From NCBI GenBank assembly GCA_012960415.1, contig DUBH01000004.1, positions 1-44,394 on the forward strand: 44,394 nucleotides of DNA, given 5' to 3'. The position numbers and the translations under genes are program-made. The stretch comes from Henriciella sp. (GTDB taxonomy: Bacteria > Pseudomonadota > Alphaproteobacteria > Caulobacterales > Hyphomonadaceae). Positions 15,963-24,070 of this stretch are shown piece by piece. Below the pieces are notes generated by a model. The model was given only the letters and a program-made list of their open reading frames with translations. It did not search any database and was not told where the DNA came from. Position 1 is the first letter of the stretch. Each line of letters starts with the position of its first letter.

Positions 15963-17354
15963 ATGGGAATCAAGACCGTTCTGAGAAGTGCAGTCATGGT
16001 AGGCGCGATGTCTGTCATGGGCGCGGGCGCCGCGATGGCACAGGCCGCCAATTGTGAAGCTACCGAATTCAGCTCGACCACGGGTGAGCTTTACCTGAAA
16101 GCTGAGACCGAGCTGCTGCAAAACAAGAATGCGCAAGCTGCTCTTGGCGCGCTGAACCAGCTCCGTAACCAGGAACTGAACTGCTACGAGCAGGGCGCAA
16201 TCCTGAAACTTGGCGCCGCGATCAAGATTGAAGCAGGCGACTATGCAGGCGCCGTTCGCGATCTCGAACAGGCGATCAATCAGGGCTACATCCCTGCGAG
16301 CGAGCGTCAGACCACCTATTACAACATCTTCCAGATCTATCTGAGCCAGAACAATCTCGATAAGGCGCTGGAATACTCGCAGAAGTGGGTTCAGGCTGGT
16401 GGTTCTCCTGACCGCGACGCCAAGTGGCAGCTCGCCGTCGTCAACCAGAAGCTTAACCGCAACCAGGAAGCTCTTCGCTGGGCAGAGCAGGTCTTCCGTG
16501 AAGACGGCCCGAACGCAGAGCGTCAGGTCTATGACTTCCTGATCTATCTCTATGACGAGACGGGTCAGCGCGCGAAAAAGGCGGAACTGCTCGAAACGCT
16601 GCTCGCACGTAACCCGAATGAGCGCCGTCTCTGGGACGCAATCGCTGGCGACTATTTTGCCGGTGAGCAGGAGCGCAAGGCGTTTGAAGTCCAGAAAGCG
16701 ATGTATCTCGGCGGTATCCTTACCAAGGAAGACGAGATCATGCGGATCGTGAACTTCTACAACCGCTTCAACGCGCCGTATCAGGCCGCTCAGGTCCTCG
16801 AGAAGGAAATGAATGCTGGCCGCGTCTCGAAGACCTATGAGCGTATGGAGCTGCTCGCCAACCTCTATCAGGTGGCTCGTGAGTTCGACCGCGCAATTCC
16901 AGTCATTGAAGAAGCTGCCCGCATGAACAATAGCGGCGCGATGTATGAACGTCTTGGCCGCTCCTACGCTGAGCTTCAGGAATGGGCGAAAGCTGAGGAA
17001 GCTCTGACCCGCGCGCTCAATACCGGCGGTGTACAGGACCGCGGCCTTGCCTGGGTCCTGATCGGCCAGTCCCGTTATGAGCGCGGCGACCGCGCTGGTG
17101 CGCGCGAAGCCTTCTCTAACGCCAACAATCGCGGTGGCCGCGGTTGGCTCGACTTCATGCGCTCGGAAGAGCAGACCGAAGTCGCGCTCGTCCGCTTCGA
17201 GGCTCAAAGCCTTGTTCAGGACACCGAAAACGAGAAGCGCCGCTGTGAGCAGCTCGCCGTTCTGGGTGAAGGCAACGCACCTGAAGCCTGTGCAACGGTC
17301 GATGAGCGGCTCGCTGAGGCCCGCGCCGAATTCCAGCGGATCAGCGGCAGCTAA
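15963..17354 (+). CDS. TPR-repeat exported protein of the TonB cluster
   Basis: A 463-aa protein with a cleavable signal peptide (AGAAMAQ, about residue 28) followed by tandem tetratricopeptide-like helical pairs along the whole chain. Examples are GDYAGAVRDLEQAINQGYIP, NNLDKALEYSQKWVQAGG, and QEWAKAEEALTRALNTGG near 340. AAGGAG precedes the ATG at 9 bp. A periplasmic TPR protein is a regular last member of DUF3450/TtpC/ExbB/ExbD/TonB2 operons, where it is thought to help TonB interact with its machinery. It is 200 bp after the second tonB and ends in a strong terminator. Confidence 0.9.
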   Translation: MGIKTVLRSAVMVGAMSVMGAGAAMAQAANCEATEFSSTTGELYLKAETELLQNKNAQAALGALNQLRNQELNCYEQGAILKLGAAIKIEAGDYAGAVRDLEQAINQGYIPASERQTTYYNIFQIYLSQNNLDKALEYSQKWVQAGGSPDRDAKWQLAVVNQKLNRNQEALRWAEQVFREDGPNAERQVYDFLIYLYDETGQRAKKAELLETLLARNPNERRLWDAIAGDYFAGEQERKAFEVQKAMYLGGILTKEDEIMRIVNFYNRFNAPYQAAQVLEKEMNAGRVSKTYERMELLANLYQVAREFDRAIPVIEEAARMNNSGAMYERLGRSYAELQEWAKAEEALTRALNTGGVQDRGLAWVLIGQSRYERGDRAGAREAFSNANNRGGRGWLDFMRSEEQTEVALVRFEAQSLVQDTENEKRRCEQLAVLGEGNAPEACATVDERLAEARAEFQRISGS

Positions 17355-17380
17355 GCTTCGGCTCTCGCCTGAAGGCATTG

Positions 17381-17412
17381 ACCCCGGCGCTTGAAAAGGC
17401 GCCGGGGTTTTT
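17381..17412 (+). terminator. Terminator after the TPR gene
   Basis: A 10-bp GC-rich stem (ACCCCGGCGC at 17381-17390 with GCGCCGGGGT at 17399-17408) closes an 8-nt loop and runs into TTTTT (17408-17412). It lies 27 bp after the TPR stop and directly abuts the structured leader of the next gene. Confidence 0.93.
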
Positions 17413-17493
17413 CATTTCGGCTCACAGGGGAGTGCTTGAACCCGGCCGCTAAATGGTTTCAGTTGCAACCAATCAATTCAAAGGACACCTCCG
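17413..17493 (+). promoter_or_regulatory. Structured 5' leader of the Cys/Met PLP enzyme, candidate RNA regulator
   Basis: The 81 bp before the ATG can fold so that the Shine-Dalgarno AGGA (17482-17485) is bulged within a long-range helix. GGGG (17427-17430), GTG (17432-17434) and TTGAA (17436-17440) pair with CTCC (from 17489), CAC (17486-17488) and TTCAA (17477-17481). Inside are an apical hairpin TGGTT/AACCA (17454-17471) and a GCTAAA box (17448-17453) like the one I recall in SAM-II riboswitches. The rest does not match SAM-II as I remember it, so this is only a candidate regulatory leader. Confidence 0.4.
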
Positions 17494-18783
17494 ATGAGCA
17501 AGCCCGACAAACATTATCGCAAGCGCAAGATTGGCGAGCACAAGCTGAAGCCAGAATCCCTCGTCATGGGTTACGGCTTTGATCCGGCTATGTCGGAAAA
17601 CTCGATCAAGCCCCCGATCTTCATGACGTCGACATTCGCGTTCAAGTCGGCACGCGATGGCGAAGCACTGTTCCGGCAGCTCGCTGGCAAGCGCCTTGCC
17701 GATGATCCGGAAGAAGCCGATCTCATCTATACGCGCTTCAACAATCCGAACATGGAAGTCCTTGAGGACCGCCTCACGCTCTATGATGCTGGCGAAATGG
17801 CGTTGGTCTTCTCATCAGGCATGGGCGCGATCACGACGGCGCTGCTCGCCTGTGCCGGGGCAGGGACCACCATTCTTCACTCGAGCCCGCTTTACGGCGG
17901 TACCGAGGTTTTCATGCGCAGCTTCATGCCGGACTTTGGCGTGACGCCGTTCGAGATGGATGCCTGGGCCAGTGAGGAAAAGATACTTGAACGCGCGCGC
18001 GAGGCTGCAAAGACCGGGCCGCTGAGCGTCATCTTCACCGAATCGCCAGCTAACCCCACCAATGCGCTCGTTGACATCGCGGCGTGCAAGCGCGTCGCTG
18101 ACACGATCGAGAAGGAAACGGGCCACCGTCCAATCATCATGTGCGACAACACGATGATGGGCCCGATCGGCCATCTGCCGATCAAGCATGGCGCTGATAT
18201 CGCGCTTTACTCGCTCACCAAATATATCGGCGGTCACTCTGATCTGGTCGGCGGCGCGGCCATCGGCAGTGAAGCGGTCATCGCCAAGATCCGCCGGGTC
18301 CGCAACTATCTCGGCACCACGCTGGATGCCCATACCTGCTGGCTGCTGACCCGCTCGCTGGAGACGGTGCGCATGCGTATGGAAAAGGCGTTCGAGAACG
18401 CACGCATCTGCGCCGAATTCCTGCGTGACCACCCGAAAATCGGCAAGGTAATGTATCCAGCCTTCCTCGAAGAAGGTGACCCGCAGCGCAAGGTCTTCGA
18501 CGAACAGTGTGAGGCGGCTGGTTCGACCTTCTCGTTCGACGTTAAGGGCGGCAAGGAAGCGGCTTTCCGGCTGCTCGACAACCTTCAGCTCGTGAAGCTG
18601 GCTGTCAGCCTTGGCGGCACGGAAAGCCTGATGTGCCACCCGGGCTCGACGACCCACTCAGGCGTCGATGAAGAGATCCGCAAGCGGATTGGGTTTACCG
18701 ATGGTCTGGTCCGCTTCTCGGTGGGCGTCGAGGCGCCAGAAGATCTTCTGGTCGACCTCGAACAGGCCCTGGAGAAGGTCTAG
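17494..18783 (+). CDS. Cystathionine gamma-synthase / methionine gamma-lyase family PLP enzyme
   Basis: A 429-aa Cys/Met-metabolism PLP-dependent enzyme. It shows YTRFNNPNMEVLEDRL near 78, the phosphate-binding SSGMGAITTALLA near 108, YGGTEVF, the aspartate region CDNTMMGP near 216, and the PLP lysine in SLTKYIGGHSD near 238, followed by the C-terminal GGTESLMCHPGSTTHSG. The family covers cystathionine gamma-synthase, methionine gamma-lyase and O-acyl-homoserine sulfhydrylases, and the sequence alone does not separate them. AAGGA lies at good spacing. The structured leader upstream suggests regulation by a sulfur metabolite. Confidence 0.88.
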   Translation: MSKPDKHYRKRKIGEHKLKPESLVMGYGFDPAMSENSIKPPIFMTSTFAFKSARDGEALFRQLAGKRLADDPEEADLIYTRFNNPNMEVLEDRLTLYDAGEMALVFSSGMGAITTALLACAGAGTTILHSSPLYGGTEVFMRSFMPDFGVTPFEMDAWASEEKILERAREAAKTGPLSVIFTESPANPTNALVDIAACKRVADTIEKETGHRPIIMCDNTMMGPIGHLPIKHGADIALYSLTKYIGGHSDLVGGAAIGSEAVIAKIRRVRNYLGTTLDAHTCWLLTRSLETVRMRMEKAFENARICAEFLRDHPKIGKVMYPAFLEEGDPQRKVFDEQCEAAGSTFSFDVKGGKEAAFRLLDNLQLVKLAVSLGGTESLMCHPGSTTHSGVDEEIRKRIGFTDGLVRFSVGVEAPEDLLVDLEQALEKV

Positions 18784-18789
18784 TCGGCC

Positions 18790-19539
18790 TTATCCTCCGA
18801 AAGCATAAACCAGCGATGCGCGCGTGACCGTATCCGTCGCCTCAAATCCAGGTGGCGGGTTCGTGTCATGGCGCACATTGAATGAGAAACGCGCCGAGAA
18901 GGTATCGGTGAGTGCTGCAGTGAGAGCGGTAACGTTCACGAACTGCGTCGACTCGCTGGCATAGATGACGTCCGAATTGTTCGAGAAGCTCACTGCATCG
19001 TTGAATTTGTGTGAGAACTCCGATCGGCCAACGACGGACAGAGACTGTTCGGTGGAGGCGGGAACGAAGACAGGCGCGCCATTGCGGACCGTCGTGGTGG
19101 CCTGAACTTCGTCAATCTTGATGCCGGGGCCGCCCTGAACAGACCAGCTCGTGGTCTCGTTCTCGATGACCTGGTAGCCGAGGCCGCCGCCCACAAAGAC
19201 GCGCGAATCGAAGCCCGAAAATTCGTCCTTTTCATAGGAGGTGCGAGCGAAGGCAAAAAGCTTGTCGCCGAGCTGACGATCTACTTCGCCAGCCAGAAAT
19301 ATGCGGTTGCGGGTCTCGACGGAGTCGGTCTCGCCATATTCGACTGATGCCTCGCCGCTGTAGGTCCAGAGGCCAAGCTCACGGTTCAGTTTGACACCAA
19401 GACCAAGATCGGCCGTTTCGGTATTGCCAGTCGTATATCCGGCTGAGAAAGAGCCTTCGCCCGTCCAGCCATCGTCTGCCGCAGCAGCGGGGGCGATGGA
19501 AAGGCCGGCAAGGGCGGCGAACACAAAAAGTCGTCTCAC
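18790..19539 (-). CDS. DUF481 (YdiY-like) outer-membrane protein
   Basis: A 249-aa protein with a cleavable signal peptide (APAAAADD, about residue 21) and a mature part of alternating beta strands typical of DUF481. The mature part opens with WTGEGSFSAGYTTGNTET, has KLFAFARTSYEKDEFSGFDSR in the middle, and ends in LVYAFGG. Family members are small outer-membrane barrels, in some species induced by acid or salt. It converges on the PLP-enzyme gene with 6 bp between the stops. Confidence 0.9.
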   Translation of the reverse strand: MRRLFVFAALAGLSIAPAAAADDGWTGEGSFSAGYTTGNTETADLGLGVKLNRELGLWTYSGEASVEYGETDSVETRNRIFLAGEVDRQLGDKLFAFARTSYEKDEFSGFDSRVFVGGGLGYQVIENETTSWSVQGGPGIKIDEVQATTTVRNGAPVFVPASTEQSLSVVGRSEFSHKFNDAVSFSNNSDVIYASESTQFVNVTALTAALTDTFSARFSFNVRHDTNPPPGFEATDTVTRASLVYAFGG

Positions 19540-19668
19540 AGTCTTGTCTCCTGAGCATTAAAAGCGCTCCTCCTAGACGCTGCGGTCTCGATTGTTAACC
19601 GCGAGGGCCAGCGCGCGCTCAATAGCCGCAAAAGCTGCCAGCGACGGGCTTGCAGTTCTTCACGTCCC

Positions 19669-20940
19669 ATGAAACCAAGAAGCATGACTGATCTAGGCAA
19701 GAAAAATTCTGAAGACGAAGCCGTCTGCGAACGAATTGCGGCGGCCGAAAATGATATGGCGTCCCGCATGCTCGACTGGGCTGCGATCAATACCGGAAGC
19801 TGGAATGCGGATGGGTTGAAGACGCTGGCACCAAAGTTGGCCGATGCCTTCTCCGCGCTCGATGCAGAGGTGAAGCTTGATAAATCCCAGCCCTTTGAGA
19901 AGGTGGATGAAAAAGGCAAGGCCGTCGACTTTGAGACGGGTCCCATTCTTCGCGTCACCGCGAGGCCCGAGGCGCCTGTGCAGGTGGTGATGAGCGGCCA
20001 TTACGACACGGTGTTCCCGCCGGGCACGTTTACCGAGATCAAGGACCTGGGCGAGGGCCGCAAGAACGGCCCCGGCCTCGCCGATATGAAAGGCGGATTG
20101 TCCGTCATGCTCGGCGCTCTGCAGGCTTTCGAGGCAGGTCCGCTGAAGGACAAGCTCGGCTACCAGATCGTGATTTCTCCGGATGAAGAGATCGGTAATT
20201 TCGCAAGCGCGGGCGCTCTGAAAGAGGCAGCGTCATCGGGCGCGCTCGTTGGCATGACCTATGAGCCGTGCATGGAAACGGGCGCCATGTCCGGTGGCCG
20301 TAAAGGCTCCGCCGTTTTTGACATCGTCCTGCACGGGCGTTCGGCGCATGCTGGCCGGTCCAAGGAAGAGGGGCGTAGCGCCCTTGAGGCGGCAGCACAT
20401 GCGGTCGTTGATCTAGAAGCGCTGAATGGACGGCGCGAGGGCGTCTCCTTCAATGTCGGCGCAATCGATGGCGGCGGCGCGGTCAATATCGTGCCTGACC
20501 TGGCAATCATTCGCTTTGGCGCGCGGGCGCCTGACGCCGATGCGGCGCAGTGGGCGACGTGGGAGGTCGAGCGGATCTTCCGTGAGGCAACAGCCCGTGA
20601 CGGGATTACCGGTCATCTGCACGGCGGTTTCTACCGTCCTCCAAAGCCGCGTAACGATGCCCAGCAGGCCTTATTCGACGCCGTGGCGCAGACCGGCTCA
20701 GCGCTTGGTCTTGAGCTAACCTTTGAGGACACGGGCGGCGTCTGCGAAGGCAACAACATCTTCGCGGCTGGCGTGCCCAACGTCGATACGCTCGGCGTCA
20801 TGGGCGGACGCATCCATTCCAGCGAGGAATATGTCGTCATGTCAAGCCTGGTAGAGCGGGCGCAGCTTTCCGCGCTTCTCCTCAACCGGTTTGCGGATGG
20901 CCGCATCGATGCGGCGAAGATAAAGGCGCTGATGGAATGA
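19669..20940 (+). CDS. M20 family metallohydrolase in the arginine succinyltransferase cluster
   Basis: A 423-aa cytosolic M20 peptidase/deacylase with the di-zinc ligand set. The motifs are MSGHYDTVFPPG near 105, GLADMKGGLS near 138, the catalytic glutamate pair in SPDEEIGNFAS near 170, YEPCMETG near 198, and HSSEEYV near 383 with the last ligand. The middle lid domain contains HGRSAHAGRS. Its stop overlaps astA by 4 nt, so it is part of the AST operon. Family chemistry (DapE, ArgE, CPG2 type) makes N-succinylglutamate desuccinylase a natural guess, replacing the unrelated AstE. A second ATG at 19684 is an alternative start. Confidence 0.85.
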   Translation: MKPRSMTDLGKKNSEDEAVCERIAAAENDMASRMLDWAAINTGSWNADGLKTLAPKLADAFSALDAEVKLDKSQPFEKVDEKGKAVDFETGPILRVTARPEAPVQVVMSGHYDTVFPPGTFTEIKDLGEGRKNGPGLADMKGGLSVMLGALQAFEAGPLKDKLGYQIVISPDEEIGNFASAGALKEAASSGALVGMTYEPCMETGAMSGGRKGSAVFDIVLHGRSAHAGRSKEEGRSALEAAAHAVVDLEALNGRREGVSFNVGAIDGGGAVNIVPDLAIIRFGARAPDADAAQWATWEVERIFREATARDGITGHLHGGFYRPPKPRNDAQQALFDAVAQTGSALGLELTFEDTGGVCEGNNIFAAGVPNVDTLGVMGGRIHSSEEYVVMSSLVERAQLSALLLNRFADGRIDAAKIKALME

Positions 20941-21959
20941 CAGCCCCATATGTCATGCGGCCAGCGCGGCGGGACGACTTCGACGCGCTGATGACGCTGG
21001 CGGAAGAATCGGGCCCGGGCTTTACCAGCCTGCCTGTGCATGAAGGCATCATCCGTGAACGGCTGGAGAAATCCGAGAAGTCGTTCGCGGGCGAGATCGA
21101 ACAGCCGCAATATGGCAAATACCTCATGATGATGGTCAATCATGAGACCGGCGAAATTGGTGGCTGTAGCGCGGTCAAGGCAGGCACGGGCATCGACCAG
21201 CCCTTCTTCAACTATCGCGTCATCACGCTGGCGCAGGCAAGTCAGGCTGCTGATCGCCGTCACAATATGGATGCGCTGATCCTGACCAATGAGTTTGTTG
21301 GATTCACCGAGGTCGGCACGCTGTTCCTGCGCGCGGCGCATCGCGGCGGTGGGGCTGGACGGCTTGCGGCACAGTCGCGTTATCTGTTGATGGCGTCATA
21401 TCCCGAACGTTTCGGCGACATGGTGCTGGCGGAGTTGCGCGGCGTCGTTGATGCCAAGGGCGAGACCCCGTTCTGGGACGCGATCGGACGCCATTTCTTT
21501 CGCATGAGCTTCAGCGAGGCGGACATCCTGTCTGCCGTCTCGGACAATCAGTTCATCCTCGACCTGATGCCGAAATATCCCATCTATGTGGACCTCCTGC
21601 CGCCGGAAGCGCGGGAAGTCATTGGCCGCTGTCACTCTGACGGTGTCGGCGCGCTGAAGCTGCTCGAATGGGAAGGTTTCCGGTTCGAGCGGACGGTCGA
21701 CATTTTTGATGGCGGCCCGTTGGTCGCGGCCCCTCGAAAACTCATCCGCACCATCCGCGAGAGCCGCATCGTGACCCTCATCGAAGGTGAAGCGAGCGGT
21801 GAGAGCGGTATTGTATCGAATGACCACTTCAACGATATCCGGGTCAGCCTCATCGAAGGGGAAAGTCGCGGCGAGAATGAGTTCGTGACATCGAAGGCGG
21901 TTCTGGACCGCCTGAAGCTGCAATCAGGCAGCACAGCAAGACTTTGGCTAAGGAGCTAG
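20937..21959 (+). CDS. astA: Arginine N-succinyltransferase
   Basis: A 340-aa enzyme for the first step of the arginine succinyltransferase pathway (arginine + succinyl-CoA). Family features are MRPARRDDFDALMTLAEESG at the start, GFTSLPVH near 29, LTNEFVGFTEVGTLFLRAAHRGGGAGRLAAQ split around residues 118-145, FGDMVLAELRGVVD near 160 and SPFW-like TPFWDAIGRHFFRM near 178. It is translationally coupled to the upstream M20 gene and lies 9 bp from astD. Cytosolic, acting in use of arginine as nitrogen and carbon source. Confidence 0.95.
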   Translation: MTAPYVMRPARRDDFDALMTLAEESGPGFTSLPVHEGIIRERLEKSEKSFAGEIEQPQYGKYLMMMVNHETGEIGGCSAVKAGTGIDQPFFNYRVITLAQASQAADRRHNMDALILTNEFVGFTEVGTLFLRAAHRGGGAGRLAAQSRYLLMASYPERFGDMVLAELRGVVDAKGETPFWDAIGRHFFRMSFSEADILSAVSDNQFILDLMPKYPIYVDLLPPEAREVIGRCHSDGVGALKLLEWEGFRFERTVDIFDGGPLVAAPRKLIRTIRESRIVTLIEGEASGESGIVSNDHFNDIRVSLIEGESRGENEFVTSKAVLDRLKLQSGSTARLWLRS

Positions 21960-21968
21960 GCAAGCGCT

Positions 21969-23423
21969 ATGGCGAAAGGCACGTACATCAACGGCAAGTG
22001 GCACACTGGCGATGGAGACTGGTTCGAGAAGACTTCTCCAGCGACAGGCGAGACAAGCTGGGAAGGCCAGGCAGCAAGCCCGGCGCAGGTCAACGAGGCT
22101 GTAGAGGCCGCGCAGGACGCAGGGCGCGCGTGGCGCCATGTCCCGCAGGACACCCGTACCCGCATCCTCGAAGCCTATGCAGCAGAGGTAGAGAAGCGCA
22201 CCGACGACATCTCGAAGGCGATCAGCGAAGACATGGGCAAGGCCCGCTGGGAATCGGTTGCCGAAGCCGGTGCCATGAAGGGCAAGATCGCTGTTTCAAT
22301 CGAGGCGCAGGTTGAGCGCGCCGGTGGCCGCAGCCAAGACGCCGCCTTTGGCGGCGCCCACCTGACCCATCGCCCGCACGGTGTCATGGCGGTGTTCGGG
22401 CCGTTCAACTTCCCGGGTCACCTGCCGAATGGCCACATCGTTCCAGCGCTACTTGCGGGGAACACTTGCGTTTTCAAGCCATCAGAGCTCGCGCCCTCGG
22501 TCGCGAAGATCATGATCGACTGCTTTGAGGCAGCGGGGCTTCCTGAGGGCGTTCTCAACGTTGTGAATGGCGGACGCGATACGGGTGCGGCGCTCCTTGA
22601 TGCAGATGTGAACGGGGTGCTGTTCACAGGATCCGCCAAGACCGGCACGGCCTTCCACCGCCACTTTGCGGGTCGCCCGGACATCATCCTGGCGCTCGAA
22701 ATGGGCGGCAATAATCCACTCATCGTCTGGGATCCGGCAGACGCCGAAGCGGCAGGCGACATCGCCGCTCAGTCGGCCTTCCTGACCACCGGCCAGCGCT
22801 GCACCTGCGCCCGCCGCGTCTACGTGCCTGATAACGCCTTCGGCAAGTCAGTCATCGACGCCATTGTCGAGCGCGCGCGCGGCCTCAAGATCGGCGCATG
22901 GGACGAGGACGATATCTTCATGGGGCCGCTGGTGTCCGAGGATGCCGCACAGGCCGCCGTCGACTTCCAGACCATGCTGTCCAAGGCGGGCGGCAAACCG
23001 CTTCGCCGGCTGAAGCGCATGGACCGCGGCGGCGGCTTCGTCACGGCTGGCGTCATCGACGTCACCGATGCGAGCAATGTGCCGGACGAGGAGCTGTTTG
23101 GCCCACTCATCCAGATCCACCGCGTGAAGGATTTCGACGCCGCCATTGCCCACGCGAACGATACCCGCTTTGGTCTTTCTGGCGGGCTGGTCAGCGATGA
23201 CGATGCACTCTGGCTGCGTGCTCACAATGAGATGCGTGCCGGTATCCTGAACCGGAACCGGCCGACGGCAGGCGCCTCTGGCAATATGCCGTTCGGCGGG
23301 CCCGGCCTGTCAGGCAATTTCCGACCCGGCGCCTATTACGCGGCTGACTATTGCGCCTGGCCACAGGCAAGCCAGACCGCCGATCAGGCCACACGCCTCA
23401 AGGCACAAGGGTTTCCGGCCTAA
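21969..23423 (+). CDS. astD: Succinylglutamate-semialdehyde dehydrogenase
   Basis: A 484-aa NAD-dependent aldehyde dehydrogenase for the fourth AST step. The catalytic residues are the glutamate in LEMGGNNP (residue 244) and the nucleophile in TTGQRCTCARR (Cys278). The NAD-binding loop FTGSAKTG is at about 218, and NRPTAGASGNMPFGGPGLSG near 432 is typical of AstD. The length matches the family. It follows astA in the same operon. The next gene converges on it with 3 bp between the stops. Confidence 0.95.
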   Translation: MAKGTYINGKWHTGDGDWFEKTSPATGETSWEGQAASPAQVNEAVEAAQDAGRAWRHVPQDTRTRILEAYAAEVEKRTDDISKAISEDMGKARWESVAEAGAMKGKIAVSIEAQVERAGGRSQDAAFGGAHLTHRPHGVMAVFGPFNFPGHLPNGHIVPALLAGNTCVFKPSELAPSVAKIMIDCFEAAGLPEGVLNVVNGGRDTGAALLDADVNGVLFTGSAKTGTAFHRHFAGRPDIILALEMGGNNPLIVWDPADAEAAGDIAAQSAFLTTGQRCTCARRVYVPDNAFGKSVIDAIVERARGLKIGAWDEDDIFMGPLVSEDAAQAAVDFQTMLSKAGGKPLRRLKRMDRGGGFVTAGVIDVTDASNVPDEELFGPLIQIHRVKDFDAAIAHANDTRFGLSGGLVSDDDALWLRAHNEMRAGILNRNRPTAGASGNMPFGGPGLSGNFRPGAYYAADYCAWPQASQTADQATRLKAQGFPA

Positions 23424-23426
23424 TTC

Positions 23427-23963
23427 TTAGAACGGATTGAGCGAATAGCCGTCCTGCGCGAGCTGCGCATGAGCGGTCATAGCCGACAGCGAGAGCTCGA
23501 CACCGGGGATGAGGTCATCCTTGGTGAGCCCCCGCGCAGCCGCCGTCTGTCCGCAGAGAAAGATCGGCACGCCTGCGTCTAGGAGGGCGATGACGAGACG
23601 GGTCGTGTCGGTAGCATCTTCGGTCGGGCCGGGCTGGACGAGGTATTGAGCCGCGCCCCCATGAACCACGATGGCGGGGTTGATCGCATTCCGGTCTACA
23701 CCAGCCCGTGCATGCATATTGAGAAAGCGAGCAACCGTCTCGAACTGACGGTTCACCCCACCGCGCTCTTCGGTATCGGCAATGTCGAAAGCGACTTTCA
23801 GTTCGACGTCTTTGGCGAGGGGCAGGGCATCTTCGACCGTCGCAGACGGCCCGAACTCTTCGATCACGGGACCGGGTGTGAAAGCATCAGGCAGCGTCTG
23901 TGCATACGCGATCGTGCCAGGCACAAAAAAGACGGCGGCGGCGAGTGTTGGGGTCAGCTTCAT
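23427..23963 (-). CDS. Exported DsrE-family protein
   Basis: A 178-aa protein with a Sec signal peptide (FVPGTIAYAQT, about residue 21) and a DsrE/DsrF-like fold. Visible features are KVAFDIADTEERGGVNRQFETV-type helix entry split near 60-80, IVVHGGAAQYL near 100, and the conserved IFLCGQTAAARG near 135 with the single family cysteine, followed by GVELSLSAMTAHAQLAQDGY. The start at 23963 is chosen because GAGGAA precedes it and a signal peptide follows. It lies on the opposite strand between astD and astB, so it is not cotranscribed with either. Function is unknown; the family is linked to sulfur transfer or redox. Confidence 0.85.
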   Translation of the reverse strand: MKLTPTLAAAVFFVPGTIAYAQTLPDAFTPGPVIEEFGPSATVEDALPLAKDVELKVAFDIADTEERGGVNRQFETVARFLNMHARAGVDRNAINPAIVVHGGAAQYLVQPGPTEDATDTTRLVIALLDAGVPIFLCGQTAAARGLTKDDLIPGVELSLSAMTAHAQLAQDGYSLNPF

Positions 23964-24070
23964 GGTGGCGTTTCCTCGCGAAGGATAGATGTCAGCGATA
24001 ATGCGGGCGGTAGGGACGCTGTGTCCATGACCGGCTTCCATCATGCGGCAGGGCGGTGTATCCGGCCCTT

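Noticed and set aside
15906-17378. A 490-codon minus-strand frame opposite the TPR gene
   Set aside because: The TPR frame has a signal peptide, repeats and a good ribosome-binding site; the reverse frame has none of these.
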